Source of the DNA: an uncultured Clostridia bacterium
GTDB taxonomy: Bacteria > Bacillota > Clostridia > Christensenellales > UBA1242
Direction: 5' to 3'
Assembly: GCA_947630405.1 (NCBI GenBank)
Contig: CANRHL010000008.1
Location: 1-39,850 of the forward strand
Length of the DNA stretch: 39,850 nucleotides
Position numbers and translations under genes: made by a program. Below, piece after piece: positions 17,671 to 25,336 of this stretch; within the stretch, counting starts at the first letter, position 1; every line of letters begins with the position of its first letter. Below the pieces are notes generated by a model. The model did not search any database. It saw nothing but the letters and a program-made list of their open reading frames with translations, and was not told where the DNA came from.

Positions 17671-18273
17671 ATGGTCATAAAATCAATTAAACTAAACAAT
17701 GCACACAACACTAACATTTTCCGCGTTTTATGTGAAAGTGGGGAAGTTTTGTTGCATGGGGATATAATTGTTAAATTTAAAATAGGTGTTGGAGAAGTTG
17801 AGGATAAAGTTTTTGCACAAGCGGTTAGTGAAAGCAACACGCTTATTGCCAGCGAAAAAATTATGAAATATATTTCAAACAAACTAAAAACAAAGCAGCA
17901 GATTAAGGACTATTTATATAAGCAAGGCTATCATAAAGAAACTGTAAATTCTGCCATTGAAAAGTTGGAAAATTATGGCCTTATTGACGATAAAAAATAT
18001 GCAATAAGTTATATGCACTCCAACCCAAATTATAGCAAAAACAAGTTGAAACAAAAATTGATTGCACTGGGAGTGAAACAAGAAATTTTAAACGAGATTT
18101 TAACTGACGTAAACGATAGTGAAACCTGCATAAAGCACGCTGAAAAATTTTTGAAAAACAAAGAGTTCAACGAAAAAACAAAGGAAAAATTAATTCGTCA
18201 TCTTGCATCAAAAGGTTATGGGTTTGACACGATAAAATCGGTGTTATATTCGCTAAATTTAGATGAATTTTAA
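17671..18273 (+). CDS. recX: Regulatory protein RecX
   Basis: RecX proteins bind and modulate RecA filaments. The 200-residue protein shows tandem three-helix repeats: KTKQQIKDYLYKQGYHKETVNSAIEKLENYGLIDDKKYAISYM is the signature RecX repeat, followed by KNKLKQKLIALGVKQEILNEIL and KEKLIRHLASKGYGFDTIKSVL. No recA lies in the window. There is no ribosome site; TATGATAATATTAATAT precedes the ATG directly, so this may be another leaderless gene (a -10 reading TAATAT would end 6 nt before ATG, with TTTACT 17 nt farther up). Divergent from eno. Confidence 0.9.
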   Translation: MVIKSIKLNNAHNTNIFRVLCESGEVLLHGDIIVKFKIGVGEVEDKVFAQAVSESNTLIASEKIMKYISNKLKTKQQIKDYLYKQGYHKETVNSAIEKLENYGLIDDKKYAISYMHSNPNYSKNKLKQKLIALGVKQEILNEILTDVNDSETCIKHAEKFLKNKEFNEKTKEKLIRHLASKGYGFDTIKSVLYSLNLDEF

Positions 18274-18291
18274 AAAATTTGTGCAAAATTA

Positions 18292-18320
18292 TTTACAAAC
18301 TTAAAATTGTATGTTATAAT
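18292..18320 (+). promoter_or_regulatory. Leaderless-type promoter of acpS
   Basis: TTTACA (18292-18297), 17-nt spacer, TATAAT (18315-18320), then 6 nt (ATTTTT) to ATG 18327. No ribosome site. Confidence 0.75.
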
Positions 18321-18326
18321 ATTTTT

Positions 18327-18671
18327 ATGTTAGGCGTTGATATTGAACAAACTTCAAGGTTTAATGATTGGGATTTAACTAAATTAAAGCGAATTTTTAC
18401 AAAAAGTGAAATTGAATATGCCACAAAACAGAAAAACGCTAGCCAACATTTATGCGGGTTTTATTGTGTTAAAGAAGCGTTTATTAAGGCAGCACAAAAC
18501 AAATCAATACCTTTTAAAAAATTAGAAGTTTTACATGAAGTTTCGGGGAAACCCTATTTAAATTTGAATGGTGAAATTAAGTCAATATTAAAAGAAAATG
18601 ATAAAACTAACATTGAAATTAGCATTTCGCACACGGCAGATTATGCCGTTGCCGTGGTGCAAATTAATTAA
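18327..18671 (+). CDS. acpS: Holo-[acyl-carrier-protein] synthase
   Basis: Transfers 4'-phosphopantetheine from CoA to acyl carrier protein for fatty-acid synthesis. The 114-residue protein has the AcpS core: MLGVDIEQTSRF with the Mg-binding Asp, the FTKSEIEYA segment, CVKEAFIKA (Glu and Lys of the catalytic motif), SGKPYLNL, and ISISHTADYAVAVVQ. I start at ATG 18327 rather than the in-frame ATG 48 nt upstream, because AcpS proteins begin at this GVDI motif and the promoter -10 lies only 6 nt before it. The next gene begins 9 nt after the stop with a ribosome site, so the pair is probably co-transcribed. Confidence 0.94.
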   Translation: MLGVDIEQTSRFNDWDLTKLKRIFTKSEIEYATKQKNASQHLCGFYCVKEAFIKAAQNKSIPFKKLEVLHEVSGKPYLNLNGEIKSILKENDKTNIEISISHTADYAVAVVQIN

Positions 18672-18680
18672 GGAGAATTT

Positions 18681-19184
18681 ATGAACACAAGAAAAATTAG
18701 AAATGAAAAAATCTTACCAGATGTAACTAAAATAACCAAGGTTGAAAACGGTCAAAAAGTTCCTTTACAACCAGAAGAACAATATGATGAAATTTGCAAA
18801 GCATTTAACAAATTTTTTGAACAACATGTAAACTTTGGCGGCGAATTTGATTTCTTTTATGGCTTGAGAAAAGACTTTTTTACGGAAGAAATGCTTAACC
18901 GCATTTCAACTTATGGCGAAATCTTTTTTGATGATTATATTAAAAAGATTGAAACCGGCAAACGCAAAATTATAACTGGCAAAAAAGAGGGAGATATTCA
19001 AAGAATAAATAGGTTCTCGGCCATTTTAAAAAGAGAAGTTGCAAAAAAGAGAAAAGAAACCATCAAGGTTGCTAGAAGAGATAGAAAAAGAAATCCAAAC
19101 CTTGTGCAAAGAATTATTGCTGGCAACGATGAATATAATTATGCTAACGAAAATATTAATAAAGGTGTGGTTTTTGCGGCTTAG
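18681..19184 (+). CDS. Unknown basic protein downstream of acpS
   Basis: Not recognised. 167 residues, mixed helical, with a very basic C-terminal third (KREVAKKRKETIKVARRDRKRNPN) that could bind nucleic acid or phospholipid. No signal peptide or membrane segment. The AAGGAG ribosome site overlaps the acpS stop codon, so the two genes form a short operon ending at a shared bidirectional terminator. The tight coupling says nothing certain about function. Confidence 0.7.
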   Translation: MNTRKIRNEKILPDVTKITKVENGQKVPLQPEEQYDEICKAFNKFFEQHVNFGGEFDFFYGLRKDFFTEEMLNRISTYGEIFFDDYIKKIETGKRKIITGKKEGDIQRINRFSAILKREVAKKRKETIKVARRDRKRNPNLVQRIIAGNDEYNYANENINKGVVFAA

Positions 19185-19207
19185 TGTTAATTAATAATTT
19201 AAAAAAA

Positions 19208-19227
19208 GATGCGTAGTGTTACGCATC
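19208..19227 (+). terminator. Bidirectional terminator between the acpS operon and ileS
   Basis: GATGCGTA-GTGT-TACGCATC is a perfect 8-bp stem flanked by AAAAAAA on the left and TTTTCTTT on the right. The ileS stop codon lies within the hairpin, so both convergent transcripts end here. Confidence 0.85.
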
Positions 19228-22200
19228 TTTTCTTTGCATTTTTATTGTTATTTTTTCATCCGCAATGTCAACCGCCTCGCTTATTTCAGGGGCAGATAAC
19301 GGCCTTATTTCAAGGCACAATAACTCGCTTTTAATTTTATCAGCATATTTTGTTATTATCTCATTTAAATCCGCACTATCTGTACTAAATTCAACAAAAA
19401 TTCTATCTTCAACTTTAAAATCTGCCTTCTTCCTTAGCACTTGTGCGGCACGGATAAGTTCACGAGATAGGCCTTCAAGCATAAGTTCGCGGTCGATTGT
19501 AACATCAAGCACAACAGTAATGTCGTTTTCGTTGGATATTACATAATCTTGCTTTGGCTTGGTGTTAAGAGTGAACAATTCGCTTGCTAAATTCTTAAAT
19601 TCCTTAATGCTAACGCTATTTTTCTTGTAGCCTTCAACATAAGCCTTCATTTCACTTTCGCTTGCTTCGGCTAGATAGTTTTTAACCTTTTGAACATCGC
19701 CTTTTAGCACTGCGCCGGCACGCCTAAAGTCTAAGCTCAAATATTCATCATTAAACTTGGAATTATCGTGCTCCATAACCACATTTTTAATGTTAAGTTC
19801 GCTGGCAATTATGTCGCCATAAAGTTTAACCGCTTTTGCAACATGGCTGTTGCCGTTTATATACAAAGTTTTTAGCGGTTGTTTAACTTTAATTTGATTT
19901 TCGTTTCTAAGTTTACTAACCATTGTGAAAATATTTCTAACAATGTTGGTGTACTCGGTTAAATTTTCGTCTTTAACCTTAAATTCACCTATATTATAGC
20001 CGTTTAGAGCAACGCTTTCGGCTGCGTTTTTATCTAATTCTCTAACCGCGTTTTGCCACAAATATTCGGTTAAGAAAGGAATAATTGGAAACATAACCAT
20101 GCAGATATTTTTAATTGCGTAATGCAAGCAGAAATAAGCATTTAATGTGTCCGTGTTATTTTCGCTCTTATAAAAGCGGCGGCGGTTGTTTCTAATGTAC
20201 CAATTTGTTAGTTCGTCAATTAAAAGTTCAAAGTCCTTACTAACCGCACCAAATTGTATGTTGGAATAAGCAGTGTGTGCATTTTTAACAAATTCGTTCA
20301 CGCGGTTAATTAACCACCTATCCATAAATGTTAATGACTTTTCGTCTGGCTTAAAGTTGGTTAAATCCGGCTTATCTATCACTGCATAAGTGTTTAAGAA
20401 AATGTAAGCGTTCCAAAGGCCTAAAAGTTTGCGCTTAACTTCGTCACAAGTATCCCGCCCAAATTTAACATCGTTAATTAGCGGCGTGCAAACGAAATTG
20501 TAACGAATAATATCCGCACCAATCTCTTTAAATGCAGTGTCTAGCGGAATATTGTTCGGGCTGGATTTTGAAAGTTTTTTGCCGTCTTGCGCAAGCAACA
20601 TCGGTGTTGTGCCAATGCGCTTATAAGGTGCTTTGCCAGTTAAAACCACGCTCATAACAAGCAGTGAATAGAACCACAAACGGATTTGCTCTTTGCCTTC
20701 AATAACGCACTCAACAGGGAAGTTTTTGTTGAAAAATTCTTTATCGGTAAAATATTTTTTAGTGCTAAATGGGGTGATGCCTGCATCAAGCCAGCAATCG
20801 CCAACTTCTTTAATGCGTTCAACTTTGCTGCCACAGTGTGGGCAGGTTATTTTAATGTTGTCAATGTAAGGGCGGTGAAGGTGAGGGAGCGCGTTAACTT
20901 CTTGTTCGCTAGAAAGTTTTTTGAACTCATCAAGGCTGCCAACCACAGTTAAATGTCCGCAATTTTTACAAGGGTAGAAAGGCAATGGCACACCATAATA
21001 ACGCGAACGGGAAATTGCCCAATCGCCCATGTTATTTAGCCAATCTAACATACGCTTTTTCATAAAATCCGGGTTAAATTCAACACCGTCTATTGCTTTA
21101 ATTAGTTGTGGGCGCAATTCGTCCATTTTAATAACCCATTGGTCAACAAGCCTAAACAACAAAGGTTGTTTGCATCGCCAACAATGTGGATAATTGTGGG
21201 AATATTTGTGAATATAATATGTTTTTCCGCGTTGTTGCATTAATTCAAACACAAAATCCCTTAATTCGTCCGTGTTTGCATTTCTATTTGCAAGCACACC
21301 AAAATTGCTATAATAAATGCCACTTTCGTCAATAGGGCAAATTTTTGGCAAGTGCAATTTTTCGCCAAGTTCAAAGTCGGCATCACCGCAGCCTGGGGCA
21401 ATGTGAACGGCGCCCGTGCCTTCGTCTGCACTAACTTCGTCCCACGCAACAATTTTGTGTTCAAATTGTTGTTCGCTAAGTTCTGGAAAACAAGTTTCAT
21501 ATGTTAATCCGACAAGTTCACTGCCTTTAACAGTTTTTAAAACTTCAACCACATCGTCTTTTAAAACCTTCATAACACTAGCACAAACGATTATGTTTCG
21601 GCTAGAAGATTTAACTTTAACAATGTTATATTCAAGTTCAGGGTTCACGGCAATTGCAACATTTGCACACAAGGTCCAAGGGGTGGTTGTCCACACCAAC
21701 ATATCGTTATTTGAATTTTTAATAGGGCATTTAAAGAATATTGCCAAGCAACTAACAGTTTTGTATGCGTCTTGGTCGCTCATCTCGTGTTCGCTAAGGC
21801 TGGTGCCGCATCTGGTGCACCAACGCATTATGCGATGGCTGTTTGAAATGTAGTGTTTTTCATCACACTTTTTTAAAAAATGCCAAATTGAAGTGATGTT
21901 GTTATCGCTATTTGTGAAATAACTATCATCCCAATTCATCCACTGGCCAAGGCGGATGGACGATTTTGTCATAGATTTAGAGTATCTATCACAAACTTCC
22001 ATACATTTTTCAACAAAATTGCCTATGCCATATTGCTCAATTTCTTTTTTGCTATTTATGCCCAACTCGCGTTCAACACGCAATTCAACCGGCAAGCCGT
22101 GGCAGTCAAACCCGTTTTGGAAATGCTCATCGCAGCCGCAAAGCGCGTTAAATTTAAACAATGCATCTTTAAATGTGCGGTTGTAGGCGTGGTGCAAGCC

Positions 22201-22362
22201 CATATTATAATTGGCAGTAACCGGGCCATCAAGAGTGGCAAAATATTTGCCTGTTTTTTTGTTTTTTGCCTTCATTTTTTCAAAAATATCGTTAGATTGC
22301 CAAAAATCAAGCACTCCTTCTTCCATTTTTACATAATCTAAATTGCCTTGTTCTTTTTTCAT
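19219..22362 (-). CDS. ileS: Isoleucyl-tRNA synthetase, type 2 (IleRS2)
   Basis: Charges tRNA-Ile. 1047 residues, the length of the eukaryote-like class of bacterial IleRS (about 1040) rather than the usual 920-940. The HIGH-equivalent is GLHHAYNRTFKDAL, followed by GFDCHGLPVELRVERELGINSKKEIEQYGI, MRWCTRCGTSLSEHE, the editing domain with WTTTPWTL and EGTGAVHIAPGCGDAD, and the KMSKS-equivalent KKLSKSSPNN. The anticodon-binding region has WYIRNNRRRFYKSENN. These all match the Thermus/eukaryote-type subgroup. AAGGAG precedes the ATG. It sits behind a leader of about 310 nt with a small Ile-rich peptide and a terminator-like hairpin. IleRS2 enzymes are known to be naturally tolerant of mupirocin. 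Confidence 0.95.
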   Translation of the reverse strand: MKKEQGNLDYVKMEEGVLDFWQSNDIFEKMKAKNKKTGKYFATLDGPVTANYNMGLHHAYNRTFKDALFKFNALCGCDEHFQNGFDCHGLPVELRVERELGINSKKEIEQYGIGNFVEKCMEVCDRYSKSMTKSSIRLGQWMNWDDSYFTNSDNNITSIWHFLKKCDEKHYISNSHRIMRWCTRCGTSLSEHEMSDQDAYKTVSCLAIFFKCPIKNSNNDMLVWTTTPWTLCANVAIAVNPELEYNIVKVKSSSRNIIVCASVMKVLKDDVVEVLKTVKGSELVGLTYETCFPELSEQQFEHKIVAWDEVSADEGTGAVHIAPGCGDADFELGEKLHLPKICPIDESGIYYSNFGVLANRNANTDELRDFVFELMQQRGKTYYIHKYSHNYPHCWRCKQPLLFRLVDQWVIKMDELRPQLIKAIDGVEFNPDFMKKRMLDWLNNMGDWAISRSRYYGVPLPFYPCKNCGHLTVVGSLDEFKKLSSEQEVNALPHLHRPYIDNIKITCPHCGSKVERIKEVGDCWLDAGITPFSTKKYFTDKEFFNKNFPVECVIEGKEQIRLWFYSLLVMSVVLTGKAPYKRIGTTPMLLAQDGKKLSKSSPNNIPLDTAFKEIGADIIRYNFVCTPLINDVKFGRDTCDEVKRKLLGLWNAYIFLNTYAVIDKPDLTNFKPDEKSLTFMDRWLINRVNEFVKNAHTAYSNIQFGAVSKDFELLIDELTNWYIRNNRRRFYKSENNTDTLNAYFCLHYAIKNICMVMFPIIPFLTEYLWQNAVRELDKNAAESVALNGYNIGEFKVKDENLTEYTNIVRNIFTMVSKLRNENQIKVKQPLKTLYINGNSHVAKAVKLYGDIIASELNIKNVVMEHDNSKFNDEYLSLDFRRAGAVLKGDVQKVKNYLAEASESEMKAYVEGYKKNSVSIKEFKNLASELFTLNTKPKQDYVISNENDITVVLDVTIDRELMLEGLSRELIRAAQVLRKKADFKVEDRIFVEFSTDSADLNEIITKYADKIKSELLCLEIRPLSAPEISEAVDIADEKITIKMQRKDA

Positions 22363-22429
22363 AATTTCTCCTTTAATTTATAGTTTTTGGGGTTAAAATC
22401 TTTCGATAGAAAGAAAATTTATAAAATAC

Positions 22430-22460
22430 TATGCTATGATAGTTTACTAGCAATAGCATA
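22430..22460 (-). other. Leader hairpin 3 upstream of ileS
   Basis: Inverted arms TATGCTAT (22430-22437) and ATAGCATA (22453-22460), with an inner TAGT/ACTA pairing. No U-tract follows. Part of the structured ileS leader. Confidence 0.5.
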
Positions 22461-22525
22461 AGGATTTTTAAATTTTTTGCGCTAGCAATTTTAACCAAAA
22501 GTTTGAATTAGAAATTTTGAGATAT

Positions 22526-22550
22526 TATCTGGCAAACTTATTGCCAGATA
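22526..22550 (-). other. Leader hairpin 2 upstream of ileS
   Basis: TATCTGGCAA / TTGCCAGATA form a perfect 10-bp stem with a 5-nt loop. Its 3' arm (on the minus strand TTGCCAGATA) is also complementary to CUGGCA in the 3' arm of the upstream terminator hairpin, so the two structures could compete. Confidence 0.6.
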
Positions 22551-22560
22551 TTTTCTCCTT

Positions 22561-22590
22561 AAAATAAAAATGCCAGCCTAAGTGCTGACA
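22561..22590 (-). terminator. Attenuator-like terminator in the ileS leader
   Basis: On the minus strand TGTCAGC-ACTTAG-GCTGGCA (one G-U pair; 22571-22590) is followed directly by TTTTTATTTT. It lies 20 nt after the leader-peptide stop and about 200 nt before ileS, the position expected for a transcription attenuator. Confidence 0.65.
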
Positions 22591-22610
22591 CTTTTGCATC
22601 AAAACACCTT

Positions 22611-22679
22611 CTACAATTTAATTGGTAGAATTGCGTATCCAATAATTACAACTGCTATAATTAATTCAAGTAAACTCAT
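22611..22679 (-). CDS. Ile-rich 22-residue leader peptide upstream of ileS
   Basis: The peptide is MSLLELIIAVVIIGYAIL followed by PIKL: 6 Ile of 22 residues, with two Ile-Ile pairs, plus 5 Leu and 2 Val. Its ATG lies 7 nt after a strong TATAAT, so it would be translated from a leaderless transcript. Immediately downstream are a terminator-like hairpin and then ileS. Known amino-acid attenuators (for example the ilv operons of enteric bacteria) have the same layout of codon-rich peptide, terminator and gene. Alternatively it is a small hydrophobic membrane peptide unrelated to ileS. Translation and function are inferred. Confidence 0.55.
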   Translation of the reverse strand: MSLLELIIAVVIIGYAILPIKL

Positions 22680-22686
22680 ACTTAAT

Positions 22687-22714
22687 ATTATAGACAATAA
22701 AATTTAAAAGTCAA
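22687..22714 (-). promoter_or_regulatory. Promoter of the ileS leader
   Basis: Minus strand TTGACT (22709-22714), 16-nt spacer, TATAAT (22687-22692). Transcription would start at about the leader-peptide ATG (22679). Confidence 0.75.
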
Positions 22715-22739
22715 TAGTTTTAAAAAACAAAACAAAAAA

Positions 22740-22758
22740 ACTTGGAGCAACTCCAAGT
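22740..22758 (-). terminator. Terminator of the paralogue pair
   Basis: ACTTGGAG-CAA-CTCCAAGT, an 8-bp perfect stem. On the minus strand it is followed by a T7 tract (22733-22739). Confidence 0.85.
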
Positions 22759-22775
22759 TTTAATTCATTTAAGGT

Positions 22776-23207
22776 TTATTGTTTTAAAGCATTATCCCTA
22801 ACGGCGTTTAACATCAATAAAAATTCAATTAATTTGCTATCTAATTTTCTATATTGTCTGTCAAAATCCCTTTGCAATTCCGTTTTGGCTGCGGTTATTT
22901 GCCTTCTTTTAACTGTTTCAACGTGTCTTAAATAATCTTCACCAAACAATTCATACATATATTCAACAAAAAGTTTTTGCATATCCTTACAAATAGGCCC
23001 GGTAATTTGGTTATAAGAGACAATATATTCTAAAAAAATGTTATATGATTGGCTATAGCCATCTTTGCGTGTTAATTCAACCCATATGTTGGAGTCGTCA
23101 TTAGATATAATCTCATAATTATAATGTTTTTTATCATCATTATTGCGGCGTTCAACGCAACGCGCTATAAATTCGTTTACTTGTTCATCAGTTAAAGTAA
23201 AATTCAT
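22776..23207 (-). CDS. Unknown protein, second member of a tandem paralogous pair
   Basis: Not recognised. 143 residues, soluble, ending in a long charged helix (KRRQITAAKTELQRDFDRQYRKLDSKLIEFLLML). It resembles the gene upstream in layout and motifs: YNYEI near residue 30, a central strand region with SYNIFLEYIVSYN, a KLFVEYMYELFGEDYLRHVETV motif, then the helix. The GE-YL sequence is common to both. Ribosome site AAGGAG. The gene follows its paralogue by 22 nt and ends at a strong terminator, so the two are co-transcribed. Confidence 0.7.
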   Translation of the reverse strand: MNFTLTDEQVNEFIARCVERRNNDDKKHYNYEIISNDDSNIWVELTRKDGYSQSYNIFLEYIVSYNQITGPICKDMQKLFVEYMYELFGEDYLRHVETVKRRQITAAKTELQRDFDRQYRKLDSKLIEFLLMLNAVRDNALKQ

Positions 23208-23229
23208 AGTTTTCTCCTTTTTAATGTTT

Positions 23230-23718
23230 TTAAAAAGTTGTGCCGTCAGTTTTTCCGTCAGATTTTTCAGTTAAATCAAATCTTGCTAGATTAATCTTTG
23301 CGCGAGCTTCTTCTAGTTCTTCGGTTTGAGTTTTAATAACGTGTTTAAGTTCACGGCGCGCACCGGCTATAATGTTTGCCACCGTTTCTTCCTTTTGGGT
23401 AAGAGCATCGTCAAGATACTCTTCGCCATAAATCGAAGCCATATATCGCAAGTAAAGGCGTTCAAAATCAATGCCAAAATTAGTGTAGCACCACTTGCTT
23501 GAAACTGAATATTCGTTGAACAAAATGTCGCAAACAGACACGCGTTGGTCACTTTTCTTTTTGCAAACAAAGCGAACTTTAACATAAGGACGATTAGATA
23601 TTATGTCCTTCTCTAGAATTTCGTAACTATATTGCTCATTGTCACGAAAATTGTTTAAATAGTTGGTTACAAACTTGCAAAAGTCGTCAATTTGGGCTGA
23701 ACTGATTGAATATTTCAT
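23230..23718 (-). CDS. Unknown protein, first member of a tandem paralogous pair
   Basis: Not recognised. 162 residues. Shares with the next gene an N-terminal acidic helix, YSYEI, a beta-rich centre (VKVRFVCKKKSDQRVSVCDILFNEYSVS), the FERLYLRYMASIYGEEYLDDA motif and a C-terminal charged helix with REL. Identity between the two is low but the order of motifs is constant, indicating an old duplication. Strong ribosome site and promoter. No membrane or secretion signal, so a cytoplasmic, perhaps dimeric pair is likely. Confidence 0.7.
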   Translation of the reverse strand: MKYSISSAQIDDFCKFVTNYLNNFRDNEQYSYEILEKDIISNRPYVKVRFVCKKKSDQRVSVCDILFNEYSVSSKWCYTNFGIDFERLYLRYMASIYGEEYLDDALTQKEETVANIIAGARRELKHVIKTQTEELEEARAKINLARFDLTEKSDGKTDGTTF

Positions 23719-23742
23719 AATTTTCTCCTTTTATTTGACTTA

Positions 23743-23775
23743 AGTATAACACAAAATTTTAACTTGTCAATAGGC
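23743..23775 (-). promoter_or_regulatory. Promoter of the paralogue pair
   Basis: Minus strand GCCTATTGACAAGTT includes TTGACA (23765-23770); 16-nt spacer; TATACT (23743-23748). The 19-mer AAAAGCCTATTGACAAGTT is identical in the promoter of the spoIIAB-like gene (27409-27427). Confidence 0.75.
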
Positions 23776-23785
23776 TTTTAAAAAA

Positions 23786-23804
23786 AACTTGCGCGCGGCA
23801 AGTT
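23786..23804 (-). terminator. Terminator of the ung operon
   Basis: AACTTGC-GCGCG-GCAAGTT stem. On the minus strand it is followed by a T7 tract (23779-23785). It lies 16 nt after the stop of the last gene of the operon. Confidence 0.8.
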
Positions 23805-23819
23805 GAATTTTATAATGAA

Positions 23820-24299
23820 CTATTTAATTTTAATTAGATTAATTAAATTTTTAAAATCGGTTTTTATGTCGGCAATAGTAAAATTAATTGCAATTTTTTT
23901 ATCTTTACATGTTTTAAGTTTCTCTAATAAAGATTGCAAATCGTCAGTTTTATAAAATAAATCGGTCAAGTAATCAGTTTCACCATAAAAACATAAATCT
24001 TGATTATTAAATTTTTTTAAAATGCCTTTTAAATTCATGTTTAAAAGGTCTGTTTTTAAAAAATATCCTTCAAAACTTATAACATCTAAATCAAAAACGA
24101 AATCTCCAATATCTTTAACTTCTACAACGGGAATAGGGTAGATTTCTTTAAAATATTTGCCATTTTCTTTTACAAAATGGCCATTGCAAAATAAAGAGCG
24201 ATGTTTTAAATTTTTTGATTTTAAAAATTCAACAAATGCATCTCTTTTTTGTATTAAAGGCAAGAAAATATCGTTAAGTTTAGTTTTTATGTTTTTCAT
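23820..24299 (-). CDS. Unknown protein, third gene of the ung operon
   Basis: Not recognised. 159 residues, no signal or membrane segment. Features: an N-terminal helix (LNDIFLPLIQKRDAFVEFLKSKNLKHRSLFCNGHFVKENG), a beta-rich middle with IPVVEVKDIGDFVFDLDVISFEGYF, then a C-terminal helical part. It overlaps the esterase gene by 4 nt (ATGA) with the ribosome site GGAGAAAAA inside the esterase end, so translation is coupled. The tight link suggests joint function with the esterase, but nature unknown. Confidence 0.7.
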   Translation of the reverse strand: MKNIKTKLNDIFLPLIQKRDAFVEFLKSKNLKHRSLFCNGHFVKENGKYFKEIYPIPVVEVKDIGDFVFDLDVISFEGYFLKTDLLNMNLKGILKKFNNQDLCFYGETDYLTDLFYKTDDLQSLLEKLKTCKDKKIAINFTIADIKTDFKNLINLIKIK

Positions 24300-25336
24300 T
24301 TTTTCTCCATTATAATAGTGTTAAGTGTGTTTAATAGTGCCAAATTCCAACTAACATAATCATGCCCGCCCTTAAAAATTGAAGTGTGGGCAGGCTTAAT
24401 GAATTCAGCCAAAATTTTTGTTTTGTTTTTTATCGGTTTAAAATCTGCGTTGCCATAATTTAAATAGAAATTTGTTTTTGTTGGGTTGTCTTTATAGTAA
24501 ACTAAAAAATTGTTGTTTTCATACCAAAGGGACGGAGAAGAACAAATTACATTACCTATAAAATCACTAAAAAATGCATCAATATAAAGTGCAGTTAAGC
24601 CGCCAAAACTTTGACCCCAAAAATAGAAATTGTTTTTGTTTAATTTAACAAGTTGTTTGGTTATTAAATAACTTGTGAGTTCTTTTGCAACAAATTCGGC
24701 AAAATCTTTATTCGGCAATTCTTTGCTTCTATCTTGTTGCATAACAAAACAAACTAAAAAATTATCTTTTTCATTAATTTGTTCTGCCAAATGCAAAGAG
24801 TAGTGCCAAACTCCACCATCGGTTACAATTAAACACTTTTGTTGCTTGGTTTTGTTAAAATTTTTAGGGTAGGCAATTAAAACTTCATATTCTTTTTTTA
24901 AAATTTTACTATAAACTTTGTGTAATTCGGTTTTTAAACAAAAATTAGGAATTTTTATTACGGGCAAAATGTAACTTTGTTTGTAATACACCTCGCCATT
25001 TTCGTTATAAAAGTTTAATATGTTTTTAGCATAAATATCTTTAACAATATGCTTTTCCTTTTCTCCGTTTTTCAAACCTTCACAATTTTTGAATAAGTTA
25101 TAGCAAACATTATCAACATAACTTCTTGTATATTCCAAAAACCAAACATCTTTTTTTATTTGCTTGAATTTTAGTTTGCTTGAAATTTCTAAAGAATTAA
25201 CATCTCCGTTAGAAACATATAAATGTTGAATTTTTAAGTTATCTCCGCACTTTTCAACAAAAACACTGCCGTTTTGTTTTAAAAACGACTTAATTTCATC
25301 AAGTGATTTTGTTTTTAGTTCGTTAATGTTTAACAT
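24296..25336 (-). CDS. Fes-like alpha/beta-hydrolase (enterochelin-esterase type)
   Basis: Predicted serine esterase. 346 residues: an N-terminal domain of about 150 residues, then an alpha/beta-hydrolase domain with CLIVTDGGVWHYSLHLAEQI, the RSKELPNKDFAEFVAKELTSYL helix typical of the Fes/esterase-D family, nucleophile motif GQSFGGLTALY, and the catalytic His in GGHDYVSWNLALL, which resembles the Fes GGHDYxxW end. No secretion signal, so it acts in the cytoplasm. ATG 25336 is chosen because GGAGAA lies upstream; it overlaps the ung stop by one base (TAATG). No siderophore genes are near, so the substrate could be a different ester or peptide-like compound. Confidence 0.8.
   Translation of the reverse strand: MLNINELKTKSLDEIKSFLKQNGSVFVEKCGDNLKIQHLYVSNGDVNSLEISSKLKFKQIKKDVWFLEYTRSYVDNVCYNLFKNCEGLKNGEKEKHIVKDIYAKNILNFYNENGEVYYKQSYILPVIKIPNFCLKTELHKVYSKILKKEYEVLIAYPKNFNKTKQQKCLIVTDGGVWHYSLHLAEQINEKDNFLVCFVMQQDRSKELPNKDFAEFVAKELTSYLITKQLVKLNKNNFYFWGQSFGGLTALYIDAFFSDFIGNVICSSPSLWYENNNFLVYYKDNPTKTNFYLNYGNADFKPIKNKTKILAEFIKPAHTSIFKGGHDYVSWNLALLNTLNTIIMEKK

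Noticed and set aside
22363..22710. T-box riboswitch in the ileS leader
   Set aside because: I looked for the AGGGUGGNACC core and a specifier loop on the minus strand and found neither; a lone UGGU is not enough.
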